From positions 1 to 41,464 of the forward strand of contig JAIRVH010000074.1 in assembly GCA_031253985.1 (NCBI GenBank): a stretch of 41,464 bases of DNA, read 5' to 3'. Positions 24,950-33,099 of the stretch are shown here, in pieces. The stretch is from Sphingobacterium sp. GTDB taxonomy: Bacteria; Bacteroidota; Bacteroidia; Sphingobacteriales; Sphingobacteriaceae. The notes below the pieces were generated by a model. The model worked only from the letters and a program-made list of their open reading frames with translations. It had not been told where the DNA came from and did not search any database. The first letter of the stretch is position 1. Every line of letters begins with the position of its first letter. The translations under genes were made by a program, and so were the position numbers.

Positions 24950-25765
24950 ATGGAATTAATATTTATAGCTGGTTTTTTATTAGCTGTCCTAGTCGGGCTG
25001 TCAATGGGTTTGATGGGTAGCGGCGGAAGTATTCTCACATTGCCAATATTTGTTTATATTTTTCATATCGAACCGCAGTTTGCACTTGATTACTCTCTTT
25101 TTTCTATCGGGGTGTTAGCACTGGTCGGATCCATTTCTCCGCTCAAAAAACATGAAATTGATCTAAAAACTACGGCAATTTTTCTGATTCCATCATTAGT
25201 TTCGGTCTATTTGACGAAACGTTATCTTTTGGTGGCTATACCAGAATTATTCCATGTTGAAGGTATAGAAATTTCCAGAAACCATATCATCATGTTATTA
25301 TTCTCAATGGTGATTTTAATTTCTGCGACGGCAATGGTACGAGGAGGTAAACAAGTTCACATTAGTCCTTTCGTCGGCGGACTGGGACAGATACTGAAAA
25401 TCATATTGGTGGGTTTACTCGTTGGAATTATGACAGGCTTGGTGGGTGCAGGTGGCGGATTTATTATTGTACCAGCCTTAGTATTATTATTGGGAATCCC
25501 ACTTAAACAGGCTATTGCCACATCGTTGTTTATCATCGGTTTAAACGCTTCATTTGGCTTGATCGCTAATTATCACTTTTTGGAACATATGAATTGGGTT
25601 ATATTAACTACCTTTACGTTAATCACTTTAATAGGCCTCCAAATTGGTTCCAAATGGAAAGACAAGCTGGATGCAGCGAAATTGAAGAATATTTTTGGGT
25701 ATTTTTTGATCAGCATTGGCATCCTAATCTTTGTCTTCGAAATCATTCAATTTGTAAATCATTAA
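24950..25765 (+). CDS. TauE/SafE family sulfite exporter-type permease
   Basis: A 271-aa membrane protein of about eight helices in two halves. Each half has the family glycine motif (LSMGLMGSGGSILTLPIFVY at the N-terminus and GIMTGLVGAGGGFIIVPALV in the middle). TauE/SafE proteins export sulfite, sulfoacetate or related anions. Since the next gene encodes a persulfide dioxygenase, whose product is sulfite or thiosulfate, export of that product is the likely job. It ends 11 bp before the dioxygenase ATG. Confidence 0.9.
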   Translation: MELIFIAGFLLAVLVGLSMGLMGSGGSILTLPIFVYIFHIEPQFALDYSLFSIGVLALVGSISPLKKHEIDLKTTAIFLIPSLVSVYLTKRYLLVAIPELFHVEGIEISRNHIIMLLFSMVILISATAMVRGGKQVHISPFVGGLGQILKIILVGLLVGIMTGLVGAGGGFIIVPALVLLLGIPLKQAIATSLFIIGLNASFGLIANYHFLEHMNWVILTTFTLITLIGLQIGSKWKDKLDAAKLKNIFGYFLISIGILIFVFEIIQFVNH

Positions 25766-25776
25766 AATCACACATT

Positions 25777-27177
25777 ATGTTTTTTCAACACATTTTCGAA
25801 TCATCTTTAGCACACTCGAGTTATATCATTGGCTGTCAAGCCAAAGGTGTCGCTATTGTTATTGATCCAAAAAGAGATGTAGACACCTATCTGGAGATAG
25901 CAAAAAAGAACAATCTAACCATAACACATATCGCTGAAACACATATACATGCCGACTATCTCTCCGGTACGCTAGAATTAATTGCATTAACAGGCGCCCA
26001 GCCCTATCTATCCGATGAGGGTGGAGAGGATTGGCAATATGAATTTCCACATATCGGACTAAAGGATGGTGATCAGTTTCAGGTTGGAAATCTAATTTTC
26101 AAAGTCGTTCATACGCCTGGGCACACACCCGAGAGTATTAGTTTTGTATTGATCGACACACCGGCAACCATGGAACCTGTCATGATCTTCACTGGAGATT
26201 TTGTATTTGTCGGTGATATAGGCCGTCCGGATCTACTGGAAAATGCTGCTGGATTGGTTGGAACCAAAGAAATAGGTGCTCATCAGATGTTCAAGTCCCT
26301 ACAGTACTTCCTGACGCTACCTGATCATATTCAGGTATGGCCAGCCCATGGTGCTGGGTCTGCCTGTGGAAAAGCACTAGGTGCTGTACCCAGCTCAACG
26401 GTGGGTTATGAAAAAATTCGCAACTGGGCGCTCCAATATCAAAACGATGAGCCCGCTTTTGTGAAAGAACTATTGGAAGGACAGCCGGAGCCGCCACGCT
26501 ATTTTGCCATGATGAAAAAACTCAACAAAAAAGCTCGTCCGGTTCAGACCGAAGTGCCAAAATATCGCAAACTAACGAAAGATACTTTTCTTCATTTATA
26601 CCAAACAGGAACGACATTAATAGATACTCGAAATAAGTTTGATTTCGCAAAAGGATATCTTCCGAATAGCATTAATATTCAGAATAACAAAGCATTCAAC
26701 ACCTGGGCAGGTTGGATACTTAATTATACAGAACCTTTCATGCTCATTGTCGACGAAAGTCAATTGGATGACGTTGCCCGTAAGCTTATGCGGATAGGTT
26801 TGGATCATGTAGCAGGCTATATTACACCTGATACAATTGCACAACTTGGAATTACCTTGGCGCATCAGCAACTGATCGATTTTGAGGAAATGAATGCAGC
26901 ATTGGAGAAACCCAACACGCAAATACTCGATGTACGTAATACAAATGAATTTGCAGAAGGACACCTACTCCATGCAACGCATCTCTTTGTTGGAACACTT
27001 GTAGACAATCTCCATAAAATTGACCCGAGCAAACAGCTTTACTTACATTGTCAATCTGGAGATAGGGCAACTATAGCGGCTTCCTTATTAGCAAAAAATG
27101 GGATCAAGGAGGTCAAAGTCTATAGTCCTTCAATTAACGAATGGAAAGCAAAAGGCGGGGTGCTGGTTCAGTACTAA
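25777..27177 (+). CDS. CstB-like persulfide dioxygenase / double rhodanese fusion
   Basis: A 466-aa three-module enzyme. Residues 1-250 are a metallo-beta-lactamase-fold persulfide dioxygenase with metal ligands in H56-I-H58-A-D60-Y61, HTPGHTPES and FTGDFVFVGDIGRPD. Then comes a rhodanese-like domain without an active Cys (about 270-355), and a C-terminal rhodanese with active C425 (HCQSGDR). This is the order of Staphylococcus CstB, which oxidises persulfides and makes thiosulfate. The frame is open from 25594, but ATG 25777 after the tauE stop gives the family start. It is the last gene of the sulfur operon. No CstR repressor or sulfide:quinone oxidoreductase gene is present in the window. 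Confidence 0.88.
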   Translation: MFFQHIFESSLAHSSYIIGCQAKGVAIVIDPKRDVDTYLEIAKKNNLTITHIAETHIHADYLSGTLELIALTGAQPYLSDEGGEDWQYEFPHIGLKDGDQFQVGNLIFKVVHTPGHTPESISFVLIDTPATMEPVMIFTGDFVFVGDIGRPDLLENAAGLVGTKEIGAHQMFKSLQYFLTLPDHIQVWPAHGAGSACGKALGAVPSSTVGYEKIRNWALQYQNDEPAFVKELLEGQPEPPRYFAMMKKLNKKARPVQTEVPKYRKLTKDTFLHLYQTGTTLIDTRNKFDFAKGYLPNSINIQNNKAFNTWAGWILNYTEPFMLIVDESQLDDVARKLMRIGLDHVAGYITPDTIAQLGITLAHQQLIDFEEMNAALEKPNTQILDVRNTNEFAEGHLLHATHLFVGTLVDNLHKIDPSKQLYLHCQSGDRATIAASLLAKNGIKEVKVYSPSINEWKAKGGVLVQY

Positions 27178-27218
27178 TAACAACAGTTTCTTATTTTCCC
27201 CTCCATTGATTTTCAATA

Positions 27219-27386
27219 CAGCTTCAGAAGTTATTCGTACCCGCTTCGTACCGCATTCGGAAATTCTCTTTCGATTCTCTATCAGTTGCCTACTAAATCA
27301 GTAGAGGATAGATAGGGAATCAGTAGAAAAAAAGAATAAATTTTCCGAAGCAGGTACGAACAGGGGGCGAACAAAAGCCGAAGCTG
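27219..27386. repeat. Large imperfect inverted-repeat (cruciform) element
   Basis: Two outer arms of about 47 bp (from CAGCTTC at 27219, and ending GAAGCTG at 27386) match at about 33 of 47 positions when one is reverse-complemented. Inside them GATTCTCTATC pairs with GATAGGGAATC (10 of 11), and CTACT with AGTAG around AAATC. It sits between the convergent sulfur operon and the gene at 27417-28274. Words such as GCGAACAA and CGAAGCAGG recur in other spacers (21840-21893, 39968-39985). It could serve as a bidirectional terminator or be a non-autonomous repeat. Confidence 0.75.
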
Positions 27387-27416
27387 GCATGCGTAAAACG
27401 TCTTTAAAATTCGTCG

Positions 27417-28274
27417 TTACAAACTATTTCTAGTGATGCGCAAAAATTCGATAACCTCGTCTTTTTTCTCTTCCATTTTGCCTTTCTTCTCGACAAATTG
27501 ATGGTTATAGATCGTCAAATACTGATGATCGTCGGTATCCGACTCATAAACTTCCGCCGTCGCGAATGAAAAATGCTCCTCCTCGTCAGAAAGATGATCG
27601 TATACATAGGCAAAATCATGATTTCCCAACGAGCTGGCAACAGCATCCTTATCATCCACAAATTTTAACCTTCCCGGCAAAGCCCGTTTATTCATCCATA
27701 CTTCATCCTTTTCAGAAAACGGAAAGATAGTGATACCGCGGAATGCCATTATGATTGGTGTAATCAGAATAATCCCCATCTCAATCGCCCAAACTGCCCA
27801 TAACATTCCGCCGGAAACCGGACTTTTTTTCAAAGTAAATGTTCCAACCTCATTCAACCCTTGCATCGCCTCCCAAATAAATGAGGGATGTAAGAAAAAT
27901 GCTTTAAATCCCTCCAGGTTAAAAGAAGATTTTACCCAGGTATCTCCCCCCATGGTTCCTTCAGCATTATACATCAATGACACAAATAAAGCCCACTGTG
28001 CATAAAAGCCTAAAATGGCAATCAATAATGTAATCAAAATGGCAACACCTCTATTTCTCAATTTCCATTGTTTGAAACAGAAATTAAGAACATAGAATAT
28101 TCCTGCACCAAACCCCAATGTGATAAATACATTAAAATAAATAATGGGAATGAACCACTGCAAGGCAATGTAGACAATTGCCAAGATAACTGCACCGATG
28201 GTGCCTAGCACAAGAGAGCCTATTAATGCCAATGCTGGAGCCTTTCCCGAGGGCTTATAATATAGATTTTCCAT
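27417..28274 (-). CDS. Conserved membrane protein of unknown function
   Basis: A 285-aa protein with four predicted membrane helices (about 13-37, 41-66, 73-101, 155-180) and a charged cytoplasmic C-terminal domain of about 100 residues (FPFSEKDEVWMNKRALPGRL, then an acidic segment LSDEEEHFSF). The N-terminal phrase NLYYKPSGKAPALALIGSLV is characteristic but I do not know a functional family for it. It appears monocistronic. Possible partners cannot be named from context. Confidence 0.75.
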   Translation of the reverse strand: MENLYYKPSGKAPALALIGSLVLGTIGAVILAIVYIALQWFIPIIYFNVFITLGFGAGIFYVLNFCFKQWKLRNRGVAILITLLIAILGFYAQWALFVSLMYNAEGTMGGDTWVKSSFNLEGFKAFFLHPSFIWEAMQGLNEVGTFTLKKSPVSGGMLWAVWAIEMGIILITPIIMAFRGITIFPFSEKDEVWMNKRALPGRLKFVDDKDAVASSLGNHDFAYVYDHLSDEEEHFSFATAEVYESDTDDHQYLTIYNHQFVEKKGKMEEKKDEVIEFLRITRNSL

Positions 28275-28423
28275 AAAAAAAAGTAAAATTGATTTTTAAC
28301 TCAACAGATAAATCCCCCAACCAAAACCAAGCCAATTCTTATTAAACAGGTAAATTTTCGTCAAGATTTGATGACATTAACCACCGACATCTTGTTTAAG
28401 TGCCATTTATTGAGACAATTTTG

Positions 28424-28431
28424 TAAGTTTG
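28424..28431 (+). promoter_or_regulatory. -7 promoter box of M1 peptidase gene, predicted leaderless start
   Basis: TAAGTTTG (perfect TAnnTTTG) ends only 4 bp before the ATG at 28436, so the transcript should begin at or beside the start codon. Confidence 0.5.
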
Positions 28432-28435
28432 GGGC

Positions 28436-30313
28436 ATGAAAATCAAAATTATATCCTTTTTTACACTTGCGTGTGTATTAAATATTTGGGGGGCAACAGT
28501 GAAGGCCCAAAGAAAAGGATTCTGGCAACAGAAAGTTGACTACAGCATGGACGTCAACGTGGATGAAAAAGCATACCAGTATGATGGGAAAATGACCTTG
28601 AAGTATAGTAATAATTCAGGCCAACCGTTGAAGAAAGTATACTTTCACTTATATTTCAATGCTTTTCAACCAGGATCGATGATGGATTATCGCTTAAAAA
28701 ACATCAGTGATCCCGACAAGCGAATGGTCACTAATCTAGGCACAAAAGAGAAACCAGTATATCAGAGCCGTATCGGCGAGCTTAAGACCAATCAAATTGG
28801 TTATCAAAAAATCAAGAGCCTGACAATGAACGGTGCCAGCACCTCGTTTAAGGTAGATGGGACGATTTTGGAAGTCACTTTACCAACGGCGATCGAAGAT
28901 GGTGAAACAGCCAGTTTCAACATGGAATGGACCGCCCAAGTTCCAGAGCAAATTAGACGGACTGGCCGAAATTCTGCGGAAGGAGTAGCACTTTCTATGG
29001 CACAATGGTATCCAAAAATGGCTCAATTTGATGAATTCGGGTGGCACTTAGACGAATATACCGGTCGTGAATTCATTGCTCCTTTTGGCAATTTTGACGT
29101 TACCATACACCTCAACAAAAATTATGTAGTCGGCGCCTCAGGTGTTCTTCAAAATCCATCGGATGTCAAAGGTTATCAACAGAAAGCGAAAGTAAAAGCA
29201 GTCGATAATAAAGCAACCTGGCACTATAAGGCTCAAAATATCCATGATTTTGTATGGGCTGCAGATCCAAAATTTATCGTAGATTCTGCTTCAAGTAAAA
29301 ATGGTATAAAAGTCTATACAGTTTTCTTACCAACAGACAAAGAAGTTATCTCAAATTGGAAAACAGCGATAGGACTTTCTACCGAGTTCTTCGACTTCTG
29401 CAGCGCCAAATTTGGCAAGTACCCATGGCCTACTTATACTATTATCCAGGGGGGCGATGGAGGAATGGAGTATGGCACCGCGACCCTTATCACAGGGGGG
29501 CGTAATTTAAAAAGCCTTGTCGGGGTAATATTTCATGAATCTGCACATTCATGGTATCAACAATTATTCGGTATCAATGAAACAGTCGACGAATGGTTTG
29601 ATGAGGGTTTCACTTCCTATGTAGAAGAGCTAGCAATGCAGCACATTTTTGAAAAAAGAGGCGCCATTGCGTCCAACCCACAAATTTCAGCTTATCGCGC
29701 ATACTATAAATTGGCACTTTCAGGCAAAGAGGAGCCGATGAGCCTGCTGGCAGATTATTATAATACCAACTATGGCTACAGCAACGAAGCCTACAATAAA
29801 GGCGCCGTACTTGCCGAACAGTTGGGCTACATTATTGGTCAGGAGAATTTAGAGAAAACGTTCCTGAAATTTTATGACAACTGGAAATTTAAACATCCGA
29901 CCCCGAATGATTTCAAACGCGTTGCCGAAGAAGTGTCGGGCATGAACCTAAAATGGTATTTCAACTTATTTATCAATACAACACGTCAAATTGATTACGC
30001 AATTGAAAAAGTATCTGACACGGAAATTCAGCTGGCCAATAAATCAAACTTTGCCATGCCTTTGGATGTTTTGGTCGAGTACACAGATGGAAGCAAGGAG
30101 CTATTCTATATTCCTTTACGTGAAATGCGCGGAGAAAAACCCGAAGAGCAATTTGATATCTATAAAGGCGTTAAGCGAACTGTACTTGAGGATTGGTTCT
30201 GGACCAAACCTGATTATACAATCCATGTATCGAAAACGCCTAAACAGGTAACGATTGATCCTTCATTGCGTTTAGCAGATGTAGAATCAGCAAATAATAG
30301 TTTTAGCAAATAA
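28436..30313 (+). CDS. M1 family zinc metallopeptidase, exported
   Basis: A 625-aa aminopeptidase-type enzyme. Signal peptide about 1-24 (ends GATVKAQ). An N-terminal beta domain (VDEKAYQYDGKMTLKYSNNS) is followed by the thermolysin-like domain with the exopeptidase-type motif GGMEYGTATLI and zinc motif H367-E368-x-x-H371 plus E390 (HESAHSW, then WFDEGF), exactly HExxHx18E. A C-terminal domain of about 130 residues lacks a sorting signal. It should act on peptides in the periplasm or outside. It is transcribed alone, with a bidirectional terminator downstream. Confidence 0.92.
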   Translation: MKIKIISFFTLACVLNIWGATVKAQRKGFWQQKVDYSMDVNVDEKAYQYDGKMTLKYSNNSGQPLKKVYFHLYFNAFQPGSMMDYRLKNISDPDKRMVTNLGTKEKPVYQSRIGELKTNQIGYQKIKSLTMNGASTSFKVDGTILEVTLPTAIEDGETASFNMEWTAQVPEQIRRTGRNSAEGVALSMAQWYPKMAQFDEFGWHLDEYTGREFIAPFGNFDVTIHLNKNYVVGASGVLQNPSDVKGYQQKAKVKAVDNKATWHYKAQNIHDFVWAADPKFIVDSASSKNGIKVYTVFLPTDKEVISNWKTAIGLSTEFFDFCSAKFGKYPWPTYTIIQGGDGGMEYGTATLITGGRNLKSLVGVIFHESAHSWYQQLFGINETVDEWFDEGFTSYVEELAMQHIFEKRGAIASNPQISAYRAYYKLALSGKEEPMSLLADYYNTNYGYSNEAYNKGAVLAEQLGYIIGQENLEKTFLKFYDNWKFKHPTPNDFKRVAEEVSGMNLKWYFNLFINTTRQIDYAIEKVSDTEIQLANKSNFAMPLDVLVEYTDGSKELFYIPLREMRGEKPEEQFDIYKGVKRTVLEDWFWTKPDYTIHVSKTPKQVTIDPSLRLADVESANNSFSK

Positions 30314-30354
30314 GATAAGGATTACTTATTCCTCTGAATGGAACGCTCCATAAA

Positions 30355-30398
30355 AACGGCCTCGAGTCTGGACAGTATATTTCCAGACCAAGGCCGTT
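30355..30398. terminator. Bidirectional terminator between M1 peptidase and glycosidase-like genes
   Basis: AACGGCCT and AGGCCGTT form the outer stem and GTCTGGA / TCCAGAC the inner stem of a strong hairpin. A-rich sequence lies on the left and T-rich on the right, so it can end both converging transcripts (stops at 30313 and 30434). Confidence 0.85.
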
Positions 30399-30433
30399 CT
30401 TATTATTGAATAATCTCCATCTTGGCGGCGCAG

Positions 30434-31555
30434 TTATACGCTGCTCAGGGGAATCACCATGTTCCATGTACGTTCAAATTGATAGGGCTCTGAACCATCT
30501 CCCGTTGCAGCAAACAAATGCGTAGGTTTCCCATTTTCAAAGAGCAAAAATGGTCGTTCAAAATTGGCCTGATGACTCGTCGTGCCGTCATCCCACTGAA
30601 TTGTTTTAGAATACGCTTTTACAGCCCGCGAAAGATGCCAGTCTATACCATCCTTGGAATACGCATGTATCCCGCCCCCTTCTTCGCCACAGATCTTTCC
30701 ATAACGATCTTTCATAATCAGCTCAAACTGCTGTCCATTATGCCATACAAAGGGGTCTTCCACATCATTCTCATGATTTAGATCCGTATGGAAAGAAAAA
30801 ATGGGTTTGTCCGATAAACGGTGATAAGGCCCCAAAAAGGAATTCGCTTGCGCCGCGCCCAATAAAAGTGGTGGATTATAATTGACAGGAGAGGATTTAT
30901 AGACTAGATAAACCTTTCCATTCGGTAAGACAACAGGCGAAGGATTGGATGTAATGGAGGCGTCCCATTCTCCCAGCCTTGGATTCAGAATAGGCTGATC
31001 AACTCTTTTCCAAGGACCTTCAATTGCCCTGGAGTAAGCCATCCCAATACGTTTATGCATCCAGGCTTTCTGGCCGAGCCCTGATTCCCATACATTTTCC
31101 GTGAAAGGAGGATTCGGTTCCTCATAGTTGTTCCCGAAATAATAAAGCACGTAAAAGTCACCATTTTTTACAATTCGGGGATTATGAGTGGTACAACCAT
31201 CAAAATATTTTTTACCACGAGCAGGCAGTACAACTTCAACAAATTCGTAAGGTCCCTCTGGGGTATCCGAGATAGCTCTGACGACCTCCGAATTTGTAAC
31301 CCAATTGCCAAAACCATATTTCTTGCTCCAGCGTGAGGCAAACATATGATATCTTCCATCTTCTCCTTTTATAACCGAAGGGTCCCAGATCCAATAATCT
31401 TTCATAGCAAACCCTCCACCTTTTGGCGCTGGTAGTAATTTATCGATAAAGGATCCTTCCGGGCTGTCGGCCCTGACAATATCATGAGTTGAGAGCAAGA
31501 GCAAACCGGAGGCTCCGGCTACATTTTTCAGAAAGGTGCGACGAGAGGTTTTCAC
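30434..31555 (-). CDS. Tat-exported glycoside-hydrolase-like beta-propeller protein
   Basis: A 373-aa protein with a canonical Tat signal (MKTSRRTFLKNVAGASGLLL, RR at 5-6). The mature part looks like a five-bladed beta-propeller of the GH43/GH32 type: DYWIWDPSVIKGEDGRYHMF at the first blade, NPRIVKNGDFYVLYYFG, NPSPVVLPNGKVYLVYKSSP and DPFVWHNGQQFELIMKDRYG. The repeated Asp/Asn-Pro entries fit the propeller's inner strands. The exact family and substrate cannot be assigned. Its Tat signal is useful evidence that this organism has a working Tat pathway. No other sugar-use gene is adjacent. Confidence 0.75.
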   Translation of the reverse strand: MKTSRRTFLKNVAGASGLLLLSTHDIVRADSPEGSFIDKLLPAPKGGGFAMKDYWIWDPSVIKGEDGRYHMFASRWSKKYGFGNWVTNSEVVRAISDTPEGPYEFVEVVLPARGKKYFDGCTTHNPRIVKNGDFYVLYYFGNNYEEPNPPFTENVWESGLGQKAWMHKRIGMAYSRAIEGPWKRVDQPILNPRLGEWDASITSNPSPVVLPNGKVYLVYKSSPVNYNPPLLLGAAQANSFLGPYHRLSDKPIFSFHTDLNHENDVEDPFVWHNGQQFELIMKDRYGKICGEEGGGIHAYSKDGIDWHLSRAVKAYSKTIQWDDGTTSHQANFERPFLLFENGKPTHLFAATGDGSEPYQFERTWNMVIPLSSV

Positions 31556-31821
31556 ATGAGGTTTTATCTATTGGTGCATTCTACAAACAAATCTTGACAA
31601 CAAGATAAAAAATAACGGCCTTATTTTCAACCTCCTTGTCGATGATTTTTTCTATTGTAAATTACACAATTTATGTCAAAAAGCCTTCATAAGGATCCAG
31701 TAAAAACCGATTAATAGCTTACTTTCCACCATCGTGATAAACGCTTTTACATGTTTCGGAAGACCCTAAGTCGAGAAAGAAGAAAAAATTCGATTAGGAG
31801 GTGAAGTTGAGATGGTCTTGG

Positions 31822-31829
31822 TATATTTG
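31822..31829 (+). promoter_or_regulatory. -7 promoter box of hemW, predicted leaderless start
   Basis: TATATTTG (perfect TAnnTTTG) ends 5 bp before the ATG at 31835. The rest of the 31556-31821 spacer shows no gene. Confidence 0.5.
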
Positions 31830-31834
31830 TCTCC

Positions 31835-32962
31835 ATGATTTATGTCCACATCCCCTTCTGTAAACAGGCCTGTCATTATTGTGACTTCCATTTCAGCACT
31901 TCACTGCAGTACAAAAGTGAAATGATCAATGCATTATTACAGGAAATTGAACTTAGGGCACCCTATCTGGAAGATAAAAAGATTGAATCAATTTATTTCG
32001 GCGGTGGCACTCCTTCTCTTCTGGAAGGGGACGAAATAGCACAAATCATTGATACTATAGCAAAACATTTTGATATCGCCAACAATGCCGAGATCACCCT
32101 GGAAGCAAATCCAGACGATCTGAATCAGGCAAAAGTAAAAAGCCTTAGGAATACCCCGATCAACCGATTCAGCATCGGGATACAGTCTTTCTTTGCAGAA
32201 GACCTCAAGTGGATGAACAGAGCCCATAACCAACAAGAAGCCACCGCCTCAATTATGCGGGTGCAAGATGCAGGTTTTGAAAATATTACCTGTGATCTCA
32301 TCTACGGTTTCCCACTGTTAACTGATGAAAAATGGCGCCACAATATGCAGCAGCTAATTGACTTTGCAATTCCCCATATTTCTTCTTATTCCATGACGGT
32401 GGAAAGCAAAACAGCGTTAGATCACTTCATCAAAAAAGGCATAAGTCCGGCTATTGATTCAGATCAGGCCGCAGATCAAATGAACCTGCTCATCAATACA
32501 TTGAAAGCGGCAGGATACGAACAATATGAAATTTCAAATTTCGCAAAAAATGAGCACTATGCGCGTCACAATACAAATTATTGGAAAGGCAAACATTATC
32601 TTGGCATTGGCCCCTCAGCGCATTCTTTCAATGGCAGCTCTAGATCCTGGAATATATCCAACAATGCAAAATACATTTCTTCCATTCATTCAAATCAGCT
32701 TCCTTTGGAAGTAGAACAGCTGTCGACCTTAGACCAGATCAATGAGTGTATCATGACATCACTTAGAACAATGTGGGGCCTTGATTTAACCGAGCTGGAA
32801 TATAAATTTGGACAGTCTGTTAAAAATAGCGTATTGGCAGATGCAGACCCCTTCATAGCCGAAAAAAATCTTGTTTTGAAGGAAAACAACTTGTGCTTAA
32901 CGGATACCGGGAAATTGATGGCAGATCATATTATGTCAGATTTGTTTATTGTAGAAGATTAA
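31835..32962 (+). CDS. hemW: Radical-SAM heme chaperone HemW
   Basis: A 375-aa radical-SAM protein of the HemN/HemW family. The cluster motif is C9-x3-C13-x2-C16 followed by DF (CKQACHYCDF). The fourth Cys of true coproporphyrinogen dehydrogenases is replaced, which marks HemW, a heme chaperone rather than HemN. Other family phrases are IYFGGGTPSLL, ITLEANPDD, RFSIGIQSF, DLIYGFPLLT, YEQYEISNFAKNEHYARHN and LGIGPSAHSF, with a C-terminal HemN_C-like domain. The ATG at 31835 gives the usual MIYVHIPFC start. It stands alone, with GAPDH 98-140 bp downstream on the same strand. Confidence 0.93.
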   Translation: MIYVHIPFCKQACHYCDFHFSTSLQYKSEMINALLQEIELRAPYLEDKKIESIYFGGGTPSLLEGDEIAQIIDTIAKHFDIANNAEITLEANPDDLNQAKVKSLRNTPINRFSIGIQSFFAEDLKWMNRAHNQQEATASIMRVQDAGFENITCDLIYGFPLLTDEKWRHNMQQLIDFAIPHISSYSMTVESKTALDHFIKKGISPAIDSDQAADQMNLLINTLKAAGYEQYEISNFAKNEHYARHNTNYWKGKHYLGIGPSAHSFNGSSRSWNISNNAKYISSIHSNQLPLEVEQLSTLDQINECIMTSLRTMWGLDLTELEYKFGQSVKNSVLADADPFIAEKNLVLKENNLCLTDTGKLMADHIMSDLFIVED

Positions 32963-33066
32963 CAATAAAACACATATAATATTAATAAAAACACAATAAC
33001 AAACCCGTAATAACGTAAAAAATTGCTAAAATGAAAATATAACTCATTTTTTCATACAGTTTGTGC

Positions 33067-33074
33067 TATGTTTG
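33067..33074 (+). promoter_or_regulatory. -7 promoter box of GAPDH gene
   Basis: TATGTTTG, within GCTATGTTTGC shared with the pheS promoter, lies 25 bp before the ATG at 33100 and indicates a leader of about 20 nt. Confidence 0.5.
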
Positions 33075-33099
33075 CAACATAATCTATTATAAAATTATT

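Noticed and set aside
33061..33099. Upstream extension of the GAPDH start to 33061
   Set aside because: It would include the TATGTTTG promoter box in the coding sequence, and its residues (MCYVCNIIYYKII) are not family-like.
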